Of a stretch of 64,000 nucleotides of DNA, positions 37,923 through 47,304 are shown in pieces (positions within the stretch are counted from its first letter, which is position 1; every line of letters starts with the position of its first letter). Both the position numbers and the translations under genes were made by a program. Source of the DNA: an uncultured Campylobacterales bacterium. Its GTDB lineage: Bacteria; Campylobacterota; Campylobacteria; Campylobacterales; Sulfurimonadaceae. The stretch covers positions 1-64,000 of the forward strand of contig CAITKP010000024.1 in assembly GCA_903892995.1 (NCBI GenBank). Reading direction: 5' to 3'. Under the pieces are notes generated by a model that saw nothing but the letters and a program-made list of their open reading frames with translations, was not told where the DNA came from and did no database searches.

Positions 37923-38542
37923 AGCGCATGCAACATCATTTTGTCAAAAAGTAGTTTTTTTGCATCCGCTAACTCTAGACCTGTAAGATCGACAGGCTCA
38001 CTTGAAAAAAACTCCAAGGTTCCAAAGGGCTTTGGTATAACAAACTTATCCCAACTGCCTAGTTGCCAATATTTTGTTGGCTTACAATTGTAAACAATCA
38101 CCTTAGCCCCCGTTTTTTGCGCCATTATCACGATCCCATCACTGACACTGTAACGAGGCCCTTTTGGACCATCAGGTGTGATACCGATATCAGTACCAGT
38201 TTTGAGAGTTTTGATCGCCTCTCTTAGCACTCTAGCTGCATTTCTATTTGTTGAACCCGCAATCGTTCCAAGTTTGAAATAGCCCATGGTTTTTGAGATC
38301 AATGAACCATCAAAATGATCACTTATAAGAACATTTGCCTTAGGAATTTTTCGAAATTGATAATACAAATAGGGTTGCATCAAAAGATCGCCATGCCAAA
38401 AAGCAAAAATAACAGGATCAGTAGGAATATTATTTGAAAGATGAAATATTTTTTTGTTTGTAAGATAGATCAAGCGCATCAAAAGCATCCCAAGAAATGG
38501 GACAATAAATAAGGCTAATGCCCGAAGTATGCGCTTTTTCAT
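37919..38542 (-). CDS. DUF374 lysophospholipid-acyltransferase-like protein
   Basis: 207 residues. N-terminal membrane helix, then FAFWHGDLLMQPYLYY, LISDHFDGSLISKTMGYFKLGTIAGSTNR, and ITPDGPKGPRYSVSDGIVIMAQKTGAKVIV, the DUF374 signature related to lipid-A lauroyl and glycerolipid acyltransferases (an HxxxD-like pattern is H-G-D here). It probably modifies an envelope lipid at the inner membrane. It lies between miaB and the Xer-like gene in a tightly packed operon. Confidence 0.82.
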   Translation of the reverse strand: MKKRILRALALFIVPFLGMLLMRLIYLTNKKIFHLSNNIPTDPVIFAFWHGDLLMQPYLYYQFRKIPKANVLISDHFDGSLISKTMGYFKLGTIAGSTNRNAARVLREAIKTLKTGTDIGITPDGPKGPRYSVSDGIVIMAQKTGAKVIVYNCKPTKYWQLGSWDKFVIPKPFGTLEFFSSEPVDLTGLELADAKKLLFDKMMLHAL

Positions 38543-38548
38543 AAGAGT

Positions 38549-39847
38549 TTAAAGTATCTCGCCGACTAAAGAGGCTCTGCCGACTTTCGTGATCTTTACA
38601 TCTGCCAAAGTTCCTAAAAGCTCTTCGCTTCCTTTAACCTTTACCAGATAATTGTTGTCACTTCTTCCAGCTACATATCCATCAGCACGTAACTCTTCAA
38701 AATAGACCTCATAAACACGTCCAAGTTGCTCTTGGACTTTTTGATCAAGTATTTCATTATGCAACTCTTGCAAAGCAAAAAGTCTCTCTGATCCGATCTC
38801 TTCATCCACAACATTTGTAAATTCTGCAGCTTCTGTAAGCGGACGAGGCGAGTATTTGAAACTAAAAATCTGTTCAAATCCAACTTTGCGTACGACATCC
38901 ATCGTATCTGCAAAATCCTCATCGCTCTCTCCAGGAAAAGCAACAATAATATCGGTACTAAGTCCAACATCAGGGATCATCGATTTGAGTTTTTCAACAC
39001 GATTTAAAAACCACTCTTTCGTGTAGCCTCTCTTCATCTCTTTGAGCACTTTAGATGAGCCGCTTTGAAGAGGCATATGCATCGATTTACAGATTTTAGG
39101 ATTACTTGCAAACTCCTCTAAAAACTCATCATCCATATGAAATGGGTGTGGAGAAGTAAAGCGGATACGATGTAAACCCTCGATTTTAGAGATACGGCGA
39201 AGAAGTTCTGTAAAGTTTACTTTTTCATGTTCACCACTAAAGCGGCGACCATAGTTGTTGACATTTTGTCCAAGTAAAAAGAGCTCTTTTGCACCGCTCT
39301 CAACAGCTTTTTGGCACTCTTTTAAGATCAGATCTGTGGGAATAGAGATCTCATCGCCTCTTGTCTTTGGAACGATACAAAAAGTACAAGATTTATCACA
39401 ACCGATGGAGATATTTATGTAAGCTTTATAAGCTGAAGAGCGAAAATCTTTAAAAGCAAAATCTGATTCATCATAATTGATATCGATCTCAACTGCTTTA
39501 TCTTTGTGGAGGACTTCGCTTATCTTAGAGACATTTCTTGCACCCAAAACAAAATTGACATAAGGTGCACGTTTGATAATCTCTTTACCTAAATGAGAAG
39601 CCGTACAACCGCAAACACCGATTTTGGCACCCTCTTTTTTAGATTTATTGAACACGCCAAGCTCTGAAAAAAGTTTTTGAACAGGCTTTTCACGCACAGA
39701 ACAAGTATTGATGAGAATGAGATCAGCTTCTTTTGAATCTGTTGTTAGAACATAATCATCTTTCTCATTTAACTCTGCGATCATATGTTCAGAGTCGCGA
39801 ACATTCATCGCACAGCCAAGAGTCTCGATATAGAGTTTTTTACTCAA
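38549..39847 (-). CDS. miaB: tRNA-2-methylthio-N6-dimethylallyladenosine synthase
   Basis: 432 residues. MTTase domain with [30 protein letters not shown] and [11 protein letters not shown]; radical-SAM motif [15 protein letters not shown] followed by [13 protein letters not shown]-terminal TRAM domain. MiaB adds the 2-methylthio group to i6A37 of tRNAs reading UNN codons. The window thus carries both methylthiotransferases, RimO and MiaB, about 5 kb apart. Confidence 0.95.
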   Translation of the reverse strand: MSKKLYIETLGCAMNVRDSEHMIAELNEKDDYVLTTDSKEADLILINTCSVREKPVQKLFSELGVFNKSKKEGAKIGVCGCTASHLGKEIIKRAPYVNFVLGARNVSKISEVLHKDKAVEIDINYDESDFAFKDFRSSAYKAYINISIGCDKSCTFCIVPKTRGDEISIPTDLILKECQKAVESGAKELFLLGQNVNNYGRRFSGEHEKVNFTELLRRISKIEGLHRIRFTSPHPFHMDDEFLEEFASNPKICKSMHMPLQSGSSKVLKEMKRGYTKEWFLNRVEKLKSMIPDVGLSTDIIVAFPGESDEDFADTMDVVRKVGFEQIFSFKYSPRPLTEAAEFTNVVDEEIGSERLFALQELHNEILDQKVQEQLGRVYEVYFEELRADGYVAGRSDNNYLVKVKGSEELLGTLADVKITKVGRASLVGEIL

Positions 39848-39856
39848 TTCTCTGCC

Positions 39857-40102
39857 TTACGCGAGAATATGAACTTCGTACATGTACTCGCTATCCGCAA
39901 GACCATACTTCACTTCACGCATATAAAAGCTTTTTCCGCTTGCTTCGATATGGTCTTGAAGTGCTAAAAGATCTTTGTGTGAATTTTCACGATCAAAATA
40001 AAATATGACCGATCCATCTTTTGCTGCACTCTCTTCAATCTTTTTAAGATCTATCTTTTTTGGTTTTTGGTCGATTTCAACACGAGCTAGTTTTAGTTCC
40101 AT
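39857..40102 (-). CDS. HP0268-family small protein
   Basis: 81 residues. The wording FYFDRENSHKDLLALQDHIEASGK and YMYEVHIL matches the Helicobacter pylori HP0268 family, for which nicking endonuclease and ribonuclease activity has been reported. The family is essentially confined to Campylobacterota and is a good taxonomic marker. It starts after a good ribosome site (GAGGGAAAATC) and precedes miaB by 9 bases. Confidence 0.85.
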   Translation of the reverse strand: MELKLARVEIDQKPKKIDLKKIEESAAKDGSVIFYFDRENSHKDLLALQDHIEASGKSFYMREVKYGLADSEYMYEVHILA

Positions 40103-40287
40103 GATTTTCCCTCATTTGTTATAATTGTCTGCATTATATAAAAAGTTCAATAAATATTCGATTAAGCACACCTAGACTTAAAACAATTTTTAAATTTGTT
40201 TTTGCTACAATTACACTCTTCATAAAAAGAAACCCCACATTTTAAATTTACTATTTTTATGAAAGCAACCTCAATCAAGGGATACTT

Positions 40288-41427
40288 ATGGAAAAAATTT
40301 TAGATATCGTAGATGCTATCGCTCATGAAAAAGGGCTCCAAAGTGCAAATGTACTTGAAGCACTTAAAACAGCTTTTGTACAAACTGCTAAACGTGTTAT
40401 AAATAACAACTTTACTTTTGAAGCAGATATAGACAACAAAACAAAAAAAATGCACCTCTTTCAAACGATCATCGTTGTAAAAGATGATGATAAAAGACTC
40501 GAAGATGAAGAGCTTAGCGGTGGATATATAGCTTTAAGCGATGCGCTTAAACTTGATGAAGATGCAGAGCTTGAAGATCAGCTTCAAATCGATCATAACT
40601 TAGAAGATTACGGCAGAACTGCTGCTGGAAAACTTCACAATGAGATCGAATACCATATTCAAAGACTTGTAGAAAATGAGCTTTATAGCAAATACAACTC
40701 TAAAATTGGAACGATTGTCACAGGTCGTGTAACACTTGTAGATTCTGACCAAAACACTTATATAGAAGTAGATGAAGTGCGTGCTATCCTTCCAATGAAA
40801 AGCCGTATAAAAGGGGAAAAATTTAAAGTTGGTGATCTGCTTAAAGCGCTAGTTCGTCGTGTAAATATCGATAAAGCAAATGGAATCCAAATAGAACTTT
40901 CTCGCACATCTCCAAAATTTTTAGAACAACTCTTAGCTATGGAAGTTCCTGAAATTGCTGATGGAATCGTTATCGTTGAAAAATCAGCTCGCATCCCAGG
41001 AGACAGAGCAAAAATCGCTCTTATCAGTACGCATCCTCAAGTTGATGCTGTTGGTGCAACTGTCGGTGTTAGAGGTGTTCGTATCAATGCTGTGAGCGAA
41101 GAACTCGTAGGCGAAAATATCGACTGTATCGAATACACAAATATCCCTGAACTTTTCGTAGCTCGTGTTATGAGTCCTGCGATTATCTCTCATATTGAGA
41201 TCATAAGAGATGAAAAAGGGGATGCAGAAAAAGCGATCATCACGCTTCCTGCGGATCAAAAAAGTAAAGCTATCGGAAAAAGCGGTATCAATATTCGTTT
41301 AGCTTCGATGCTTACTGGTATGGCGATTGAGCTTGTAGAACAAAAAGGTTCATCTGCGCAAGGTGATTCTCCTGCAGAGAGCGAACAAAAAGATGGAGTG
41401 GATGCACTTCAGGCGTTATTTAGCTAG
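40288..41427 (+). CDS. nusA: Transcription termination/antitermination protein NusA
   Basis: 379 residues: N-terminal RNA-polymerase-binding domain (about 1-125), S1 domain (GTIVTGRVTLVDSDQNTYIEV), KH1 and KH2 domains (DPVGATVGVRG-like DAVGATVGVRGVRI, and DQKSKAIGKSGINIRLASMLTG). It lacks the C-terminal acidic repeats of E. coli NusA, as usual outside gammaproteobacteria. The 185-bp upstream region separates it from the divergent HP0268 gene. Confidence 0.95.
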   Translation: MEKILDIVDAIAHEKGLQSANVLEALKTAFVQTAKRVINNNFTFEADIDNKTKKMHLFQTIIVVKDDDKRLEDEELSGGYIALSDALKLDEDAELEDQLQIDHNLEDYGRTAAGKLHNEIEYHIQRLVENELYSKYNSKIGTIVTGRVTLVDSDQNTYIEVDEVRAILPMKSRIKGEKFKVGDLLKALVRRVNIDKANGIQIELSRTSPKFLEQLLAMEVPEIADGIVIVEKSARIPGDRAKIALISTHPQVDAVGATVGVRGVRINAVSEELVGENIDCIEYTNIPELFVARVMSPAIISHIEIIRDEKGDAEKAIITLPADQKSKAIGKSGINIRLASMLTGMAIELVEQKGSSAQGDSPAESEQKDGVDALQALFS

Positions 41428-41457
41428 TAACACACAAAGACGAATGTCTCCGTATTT

Positions 41458-41483
41458 GTAGCAGGGACATCTGTCCCTACTAC
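41458..41483. terminator. Hairpin between convergent nusA and permease genes
   Basis: GTAG-C-AGGGACA / TGTCCCT-A-CTAC forms an 11-pair stem with one C/A mismatch and a two-base loop, immediately preceded by a second small hairpin (AGACGAATGTCT). It covers the stop codon of the permease gene and lies 31 bases after nusA. A T-run is missing, so it is a weak or bidirectional terminator, or a repetitive extragenic palindrome. Confidence 0.55.
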
Positions 41484-42439
41484 CCTCGCTTTGCATAAGG
41501 GTTGAGTTTGAGTAAAACCATATCTGCAATCATATTTCCAAGAAGTGTTAAAAAAGCCGTAATCATTAAAATCCCCATAATTGTTGGATAATCCCGACTC
41601 ATCGCACTTAAATAAAAAAATCTTCCCATTCCATCTATACCAAATATCGATTCCAAGATGACACTTCCACCGATAAGCCCTGGCAAAGAGAGTCCTAAAA
41701 GTGTCACAACAGGCGGTAAAAGGTTTGGCAAGATTGTGTATCGCAGTATCACTTTTTCACTCAAACCGCGTGCTTTTGCAAAGAAATAATAATCACTTTT
41801 AAGTATCTCAAGCGTTAACGAGCGAATATAAATAACCATACTCCCCACACCCACAAAAACCATAACAGCTATAGGTAGTGTCAGATGCCACGCCATATCA
41901 AGATAGTTAGAAAAACCCTCTTTTGACTCTAAAGAATGTAGTCCTGAAAAAGGAAACCATCCCAAGTTGAGACTAAAAAAGATTATAAACAAAAGTGCAA
42001 GATAAAAAGATGGCATAGAAAATGAGATCAAAGAGAGTTGCGTGATAAGATAATCACTTTTTTGATCATGGCGCAAAGCGGCCTTGATACCAAAATATAA
42101 AGAGAGCAAAAAGACTAAAATCATGGAAACAAAGTTCATCGCAAGTGTAACTCCAAGACGTTTAGCGATCTCAGCACTCACCTCTTCTCCGCTTACAAAG
42201 GAGATTCCGAAGTTACATGTAAGCATATTTTTCATCCACTCTGTGTACTGCGTTATAAGAGGTTTATCCAATCCATAAACAGCTTTGAGTTTTGCGATTG
42301 CCTCGGGAGTCATATTTGGATTGAGATCGCCTCCACTAAAAAAACTGTTTGGTGCGATATGAATCGCACCAAAAGAAACAATAGAAATAAGGAGGAGCAT
42401 AAGAGCTAAATATGCCAATTTTTTCATCAAGATAATCAT
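41480..42439 (-). CDS. Oligopeptide/dipeptide-type ABC transporter permease (DppB/OppB family)
   Basis: 319 residues, six membrane helices. The N-terminal LLLISIVSFGAIHIAP, the YGLDKPLITQYTEWMKNML segment typical of OppB/DppB, and the EAA loop in KARGLSEKVILRYTILPNLLPPVVTLLG identify the family. It forms half of the inner-membrane channel for peptides or nickel. The partner permease, ATPases and binding protein are not downstream in the window (nusA converges), so it is either the last gene of an operon split elsewhere or an orphan. The first or the fifth codon could be the start. Confidence 0.88.
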   Translation of the reverse strand: MIILMKKLAYLALMLLLISIVSFGAIHIAPNSFFSGGDLNPNMTPEAIAKLKAVYGLDKPLITQYTEWMKNMLTCNFGISFVSGEEVSAEIAKRLGVTLAMNFVSMILVFLLSLYFGIKAALRHDQKSDYLITQLSLISFSMPSFYLALLFIIFFSLNLGWFPFSGLHSLESKEGFSNYLDMAWHLTLPIAVMVFVGVGSMVIYIRSLTLEILKSDYYFFAKARGLSEKVILRYTILPNLLPPVVTLLGLSLPGLIGGSVILESIFGIDGMGRFFYLSAMSRDYPTIMGILMITAFLTLLGNMIADMVLLKLNPYAKRG

Positions 42440-42489
42440 AAAAATATTATACTACATTCGTTACAATTAAAGAAAAAGATTGAGGTGCG

Positions 42490-43422
42490 ATGCTTTTAGA
42501 ACAGTTTAGATCATTTTACGCAAGACACTATCCAGATGATATGGAAAAACAGATTGAGTATTTTTCCATCTTTGGAGGACTTGGTAAAGAGATAGATATC
42601 GACAAACCTCTCGAAGAGCTGATCGTGAGCGAGATACTTGATAATTATGGTCAACTGCATAATGCTCTCTGGGGACTTCTACTCGATGAATCCCAATATG
42701 CACGTCTTTTATATGTTCTTGCCACTGGAGACAGACGCTTGTTTAAGGCTTTTAACCGAGCTGGATTCAACAACAAAAATGGCGGAGTTGCGATCGATTT
42801 TCTTCAAAACAATCATATTTTAGAGATACAGCACTCTAGAGAAAAAAATCCAAGAGAGACTCATCCAAACCAAAAACTCAAGCGTGAAGACGCGCGTCAT
42901 CGTATCTCCCATAAAATGCGCTTTACAAAACCTTTTATCAGATTTTGGTTTTATTTTATCTACCCTCACGCAAGAGAGATCGAGCAAGGGATCTATGAAA
43001 ATGTGATCAAAAGATTTCAAATGCATCAGCACAGTTATACAAGCCTTGTATTTGAAGAGCTCTCGGAGTTGTTGCTTGATTATTACACAAGAGATGAGGA
43101 GATACTTACTAGTGGAAGCTACTGGGATGCAAATGTAGAGATCGACCTGCTTGCTATCACAAAAACTCAAAAAATCTACGTCGGCGAATGCAAATGGACA
43201 AATCACAAAATCAACAAAAAAGAGTTACACAAACTTTATGATAAATGTACGCGCCTTGAGATATCACCTACTAAAATCCTCTTCTTTTCAAAACGTGGAT
43301 TTTCAAAAGAGCTTCTTGGGATGCAAAGCCCTACACTTTCACTTTACAGTGCTGAGGATTTTTCTATTTTACTCAAAAACATCTCTTCTGCAGATATCAA
43401 AGAGGGATTTTTGACTCTCTAA
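42490..43422 (+). CDS. Stand-alone DUF234-type nuclease-like protein
   Basis: 310 residues. The middle (RFTKPFIRFWFYFIYPHAREIEQG) and C-terminal part (SLVFEELSELLL, NVEIDLLAITKTQKIYVGECKWTNHKI) match DUF234, which in archaeal-type ATPases is the C-terminal PD-(D/E)xK-like domain. The acidic residue of VEIDLL and the GECKW motif are the putative nuclease residues. No ATPase domain precedes it here. The start at 42490 has GAGGTG five bases upstream. Function unknown; a DNA-processing or defence role is possible. Confidence 0.7.
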   Translation: MLLEQFRSFYARHYPDDMEKQIEYFSIFGGLGKEIDIDKPLEELIVSEILDNYGQLHNALWGLLLDESQYARLLYVLATGDRRLFKAFNRAGFNNKNGGVAIDFLQNNHILEIQHSREKNPRETHPNQKLKREDARHRISHKMRFTKPFIRFWFYFIYPHAREIEQGIYENVIKRFQMHQHSYTSLVFEELSELLLDYYTRDEEILTSGSYWDANVEIDLLAITKTQKIYVGECKWTNHKINKKELHKLYDKCTRLEISPTKILFFSKRGFSKELLGMQSPTLSLYSAEDFSILLKNISSADIKEGFLTL

Positions 43423-44222
43423 CTGACATGTTTTAAAACGCTGTAAGCCTCTTGGATCAACTGAAATCTCTGCGTATAATGGCTCACCATATTTGGTTTT
43501 ATATGGTAGATACGATCTGGATGATAGACTCGTGCAAGCTGTCTATAGTTTTGTTTTAAAAGCTCTTTTGGAGCACCAACAGGACAGCGAAGCACCGTAT
43601 AAAAACCAATAAGTCGCTCTATCTTTTCATCTTCATGCTCGCCATCATCAAACACTTCAATGCTTCCATAAAGACGCTCAATAAAATGTGCATCATAGCG
43701 GTACTGAATCTCATAGTGCATCAAAGAGCGTTTGTTGATCGCCGCTTCAAGTCGTCTTCTTGCTTTTTCATCACTGACATCTACAACAAGTGAGCTATCT
43801 GTTGACTCCAAAATAAAGCCTCTAAACTGATTTTTCAAATAGCTCATAATCCAAGAGTTTGGATAAAAAAGAGAGATATCTATCGTAAAAGCGTCTCTTG
43901 CATAAAGTTCAACACTCACTCGTTGAACCTCTTGCGCACTTGTCAGCTCTATTTTAATAGGAATATTTGAAACTTTGAGCAGTGATTTTTTAAAAAACAT
44001 CTCGCAAAAATCGTTCATCTGCGCATGAAAAGTGCCAACTGTATCCAAAAACCGAACTCGCGAATCTGCAAGAGATTGATTTTTAAATATAAGCACAGAG
44101 CGAGGCAAAAAGAGCATATTGCTCGAGTGAAGTGTTAAAAACTCCCGCATCCACGTCTGATTGAGCGTTCTAAAATTGGTACGAATCAAAATAAGGTTGT
44201 TACGCAGTACAACGTTCATCAT
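43419..44222 (-). CDS. J-domain protein with C-terminal DnaJ domain
   Basis: 267 residues. The last 60 residues form a J domain with HPD in YRQLARVYHPDRIYHI and the following QEAYSVL helix; the first 200 residues are a region I do not recognise. C-terminal J domains recruit DnaK to a specific client. No membrane segment or zinc-finger region is present, so it is a specialised co-chaperone, not DnaJ. The stop overlaps the stop of the convergent DUF234 gene by four bases. Confidence 0.8.
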   Translation of the reverse strand: MMNVVLRNNLILIRTNFRTLNQTWMREFLTLHSSNMLFLPRSVLIFKNQSLADSRVRFLDTVGTFHAQMNDFCEMFFKKSLLKVSNIPIKIELTSAQEVQRVSVELYARDAFTIDISLFYPNSWIMSYLKNQFRGFILESTDSSLVVDVSDEKARRRLEAAINKRSLMHYEIQYRYDAHFIERLYGSIEVFDDGEHEDEKIERLIGFYTVLRCPVGAPKELLKQNYRQLARVYHPDRIYHIKPNMVSHYTQRFQLIQEAYSVLKHVS

Positions 44223-44374
44223 TCCCCCTGTTTAGGTTTATTAAAAAAGAATAGCAAAAAGAGTTCCATCCTGTTTGGGCTTACATGTAAAACAAAAACA
44301 GATAGATAACCGTAACCATTATGTAATTTTGTCTCTTTAAAATGTCGGCAACAAAAACAGGAGAACATAACCAA

Positions 44375-45625
44375 ATGAAAAAAATCGTAATTTCTACGCT
44401 TGCTGCGTTATCAATCGCTACAGTTGCATCTGCTAGTTCATCATCTACTGGTGCTGATACATTTTACAAAGACGCTAACGGTCAAGTATTTACCACTGAG
44501 GGTGAAGGACGTACTCCAGTTAATATGACTTCATTAACTTCTAAAACTAGTAAAATTGATTTAAGTATGCTAGCTTACCTTGGTTATGTAAACCAAGATT
44601 TTAGAGATGCTACAAAAGTTGATACAAACCGTTTCGAAGCTAGACGTATGTACTTCCAAGCGAAAGCATTTATGGATGATAACAAGAAAAACTATTTCCG
44701 TTTAACTTATGATGTATTTGATACTGGTTCAGTAAGTCAAAGTGGTACTGCAACTGCTTCAAACGGTGACTATTACGCTGCACAAGTAAAATATGCATAC
44801 CTTTACTTAGATCAAATTCTTCCATATACAGATATCGAAATCGGTCAAGCACATACGACTTTACTCGATTACGAAGAGGGCCATGCTTGGGATTACCGCT
44901 GTTTAGAGAAAGTATTTACAGAACAAGGTAACGGACCAAAATTCCACCAATCAGCTGGTAGAGGTATCGATCTTAAAACAAATACTAAATATTTTTCAAG
45001 TGAAGTAGGTGTATACAACAATGCTGGTTACCACGATGCTGAAAATACATATAGTAACAATGGAATGGGTATGGATTACGAGGGACGTTTTACAGCTCAC
45101 GTACTAGGAACTGGAACAGATTACAATACTGCACATACTTACTTTGATGTTTCTTTACTTGCAAAAACTGTTAAAGAATTTAAAAATGGTGCTGCGAACA
45201 ATACAAACAATGCAAATGATCTAACTTTTGTTGGTGTACATTCAGTTTTCAATACAAAACCATTACTTGTAGCAGCTCAATACATCTCTTCTCAAGATAC
45301 TGATAAAACAGCAGCAAAATCAACGTACGCTGGTTCAGGTTACAGTGCAAACTTTGATGCACGTGCTGGTGAAAAAGATCAATACCATGTGTTTGGGCGT
45401 GTTGACTCTTTCACATTTGATCAATTGGCTTCTACAGCTACTGAAAAATCTACTAAACGTACTTACATCGGTGGTATGGCTTGGGATATGAACAAAAATG
45501 TTAAGTTGCTGGCGAACTTCGAAACTATAGATAACAACAGCAATAAAATTACAGATTCTACAAAAACTAATAATAACGCTGGAAACGTTACTAACTATAT
45601 GCTAACTGCACAAGTACAATTCTAA
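44375..45625 (+). CDS. Outer-membrane porin-like protein
   Basis: 416 residues. A signal peptide (MKKIVISTLAALSIATVASA) is followed by alternating aromatic and polar strands (IDLSMLAYLGYVNQDF, NRFEARRMYFQAKAFM, NYFRLTYDVFD, KYAYLYLDQILPYTDIEIGQAH), ending in an aromatic C-terminal strand LTAQVQF, the outer-membrane insertion signal. I chose the ATG at 44375, 11 codons inside the open frame, because it begins the signal peptide and follows AGGAG. Monocistronic, with a strong terminator after it; likely abundantly expressed. The solute is unknown. Confidence 0.88.
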   Translation: MKKIVISTLAALSIATVASASSSSTGADTFYKDANGQVFTTEGEGRTPVNMTSLTSKTSKIDLSMLAYLGYVNQDFRDATKVDTNRFEARRMYFQAKAFMDDNKKNYFRLTYDVFDTGSVSQSGTATASNGDYYAAQVKYAYLYLDQILPYTDIEIGQAHTTLLDYEEGHAWDYRCLEKVFTEQGNGPKFHQSAGRGIDLKTNTKYFSSEVGVYNNAGYHDAENTYSNNGMGMDYEGRFTAHVLGTGTDYNTAHTYFDVSLLAKTVKEFKNGAANNTNNANDLTFVGVHSVFNTKPLLVAAQYISSQDTDKTAAKSTYAGSGYSANFDARAGEKDQYHVFGRVDSFTFDQLASTATEKSTKRTYIGGMAWDMNKNVKLLANFETIDNNSNKITDSTKTNNNAGNVTNYMLTAQVQF

Positions 45626-45636
45626 TATTATCCTTC

Positions 45637-45672
45637 TCAAATGTGACACCCGTCACATTTGAACCCTCTTTT
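45637..45672 (+). terminator. Rho-independent terminator of the porin gene
   Basis: A perfect 11-bp stem TCAAATGTGAC / GTCACATTTGA with a four-base loop (ACCC), 11 bases after the stop, followed by ACCCTCTTTTTTT. This is the clearest intrinsic terminator in the window. Confidence 0.92.
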
Positions 45673-45790
45673 TTTCCACTTTTTTCTTTTCAAAAACAGT
45701 TGTATCCTCTTTCCAAAAACTCTTACATGTAAGCAGATTTATAAACAATAAAAAGTCCCCTTTGCCAAAAGACAAAGAGAAAAAAGGAAG

Positions 45791-46636
45791 TTATTTTACA
45801 AGCTCGCCATAGCACTCAGGACGGCGGTCTCGTATGAGTCCCCAGTAGTGTTGAAACTCTCTATTTTTTTCAAAGTCATACTCAGCGTAAAGTATCTCCT
45901 CTTTATCGCGTGAAGCTTCTGCTATTTTCTCGCCCGAAGCGTCAGTCATAAAAGAGCTTCCAAAAAAGTTCAAGCTACAACTTTCACCATCCTCTTTTCC
46001 TATTCTGTTTGCGGCGATCACTGGCACAATGTTCGTACTTGCATGTCCCATCTGCACTCTTTGCCAGTGATCTTTTGAGTCTACATGTATCTCTGGTTCG
46101 CTACCGATTGCTGTTGGATAGAAAATAAGCTCCGCACCCATAAGTGTTAAAGCACGCGCCGTCTCACAAAACCATTGATCCCAGCAGATACCAGCTCCGA
46201 TGCGTCCAAATGCTGTATCCCACACTTTAAAGCCTGTATCACCTGGTTTAAAATAAAACTTCTCCTCATACCCAGGGCCATCTGGAATATGCGTTTTACG
46301 GTAGTTTTCAAGTTCACGCCCATCTGCGTCCATAACCACAAGCGAGTTAAAATACTCACTCCCGCTTTTTTCAAAATAACTCACTAAAATGACCGTTTGA
46401 AGCTCTTTTGCTAGGGCTGAAAAAGTTTTTAAAAGCGGATGTCCTTCACGCTCTTGCGCCCAAGAAAAATATTTTTCATCCATATCTTTACAAAAATACA
46501 AGCCTTCAAAAAGCTCAGGCAATAAAATAATATTTGCTCCATTTGTCGCAGCATCTCTTGTTAAACGAATCGCTTTTTTTATATTTTCATTTTTATCTTC
46601 ACTCATACTCATCTGAATAGCAGCTACTTTAACCAT
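45791..46636 (-). CDS. aguB: N-carbamoylputrescine amidase
   Basis: 281 residues from the ATG at 46636 (GAGGAG upstream), giving MVKVAAIQMSM; the frame opens 13 codons earlier. Nitrilase-fold catalytic triad: Glu in LLPELFEG, Lys in NYRKTHIPDGPGY and Cys in GAGICWDQWFCE. The YEEKFYFKPGDTGF and HASTNIVPVIAANRIG segments are typical of AguB, which hydrolyses N-carbamoylputrescine to putrescine. The agmatine deiminase partner is not in the window. It is the last clear core gene before the accessory region. Confidence 0.92.
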   Translation of the reverse strand: MVKVAAIQMSMSEDKNENIKKAIRLTRDAATNGANIILLPELFEGLYFCKDMDEKYFSWAQEREGHPLLKTFSALAKELQTVILVSYFEKSGSEYFNSLVVMDADGRELENYRKTHIPDGPGYEEKFYFKPGDTGFKVWDTAFGRIGAGICWDQWFCETARALTLMGAELIFYPTAIGSEPEIHVDSKDHWQRVQMGHASTNIVPVIAANRIGKEDGESCSLNFFGSSFMTDASGEKIAEASRDKEEILYAEYDFEKNREFQHYWGLIRDRRPECYGELVK

Positions 46637-46739
46637 GGAAAACTCCTCTACATGTAGGGTATATTTAATACACAAAATAATATTATAAAAAAGCTATCAT
46701 ATCAGTTAAATAGGTGTGATTAAAAGAGGTTTTAAAATG

Positions 46740-46754
46740 GGTGGTGGCCAATCT
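46740..46754. repeat. 15-bp copy of the tRNA-Phe 3' end (possible old attachment site)
   Basis: GGTGGTGGCCAATCT is identical to 47528-47542, the acceptor-end part of the tRNA-Phe fragment, and both are preceded by a similar TTAAAA stretch. The similarity stops after the acceptor strand. The copy marks an earlier insertion at, or deletion of, the same tRNA end. Confidence 0.65.
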
Positions 46755-46858
46755 GATTTTAATTTAAATGATTATTTATATAATCTGTATATTGAGCATT
46801 TACACTTTGCATCATCAATATTATTATCATTATAATTTTCATTTACGTCCTTTTTTCA

Positions 46859-47173
46859 TTACGCCGTAACTTTTGCTACTACTAAAATCACTACAATAGC
46901 AAAAATCCAAGGAATAAAAGAAAAACTTTTCTCATGTACTTTATTTTCTTGTTTTAAATTTTCTCTTCTTGAACGTGATCTATTTTTATATCTTCTAATT
47001 TCATCATGATCGATCTTTGTTTTTGATATCTTATTCTCTTTTTGAAAATTACTATTTCGATCCGATTGTAAATATTGCGTTTCAGCTAATTCAACTTCAC
47101 CCTTTTGTTCATTAAATTTAGTTTGAAACTGAATATCCTTTTGTGACTTGCGCTTACTATAATCTCTATCCAT
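46859..47173 (-). CDS. Small protein with C-terminal membrane helix, unknown
   Basis: About 104 residues; very hydrophilic and charged (many Lys, Arg, Gln, Glu) except for a single C-terminal membrane helix (FIPWIFAIVVILVVA). I do not recognise it. The ATG at 47173 is preferred to an in-frame GTG at 47182. It lies between the two copies of the tRNA-Phe end, so it is probably part of an older accessory insertion. Its tail-anchored layout resembles small toxins or phage membrane proteins, but that is speculation. Confidence 0.5.
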   Translation of the reverse strand: MDRDYSKRKSQKDIQFQTKFNEQKGEVELAETQYLQSDRNSNFQKENKISKTKIDHDEIRRYKNRSRSRRENLKQENKVHEKSFSFIPWIFAIVVILVVAKVTA

Positions 47174-47304
47174 AATTCCCACTAGACACCACCAATTAAT
47201 ATAAAGTATTTAAAAATATTAATTTTTATTCTACTGAACAAATAATAAAAACTTTCTTTAAATGTATAAATACATATTGGCTTCAATGAAAAAATAGTTT
47301 GTAA

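Larger units (their letters stand above)
1895..45733. repeat. Dispersed palindrome TTACATGTAA (often CTTACATGTAAG)
   Basis: At least 21 exact copies of TTACATGTAA were read, starting at 1896, 4345, 6489, 7713, 10898, 10969, 11258, 25831, 28202, 28221, 30758, 30890, 31443, 31578, 34249, 34404, 34617, 34821, 42213, 44281 and 45723. Most are extended to CTTACATGTAAG. At least 12 more sites keep the TACATGTA core, for example near 3513, 6628, 8628, 10107, 14628, 15641, 19321, 24055, 30289, 36811, 39878, 46081 and 46651. None was found from 47.5 kb to the end. With about 64% A+T a 10-mer like this would be expected well under once in 46 kb. Confidence 0.9.
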
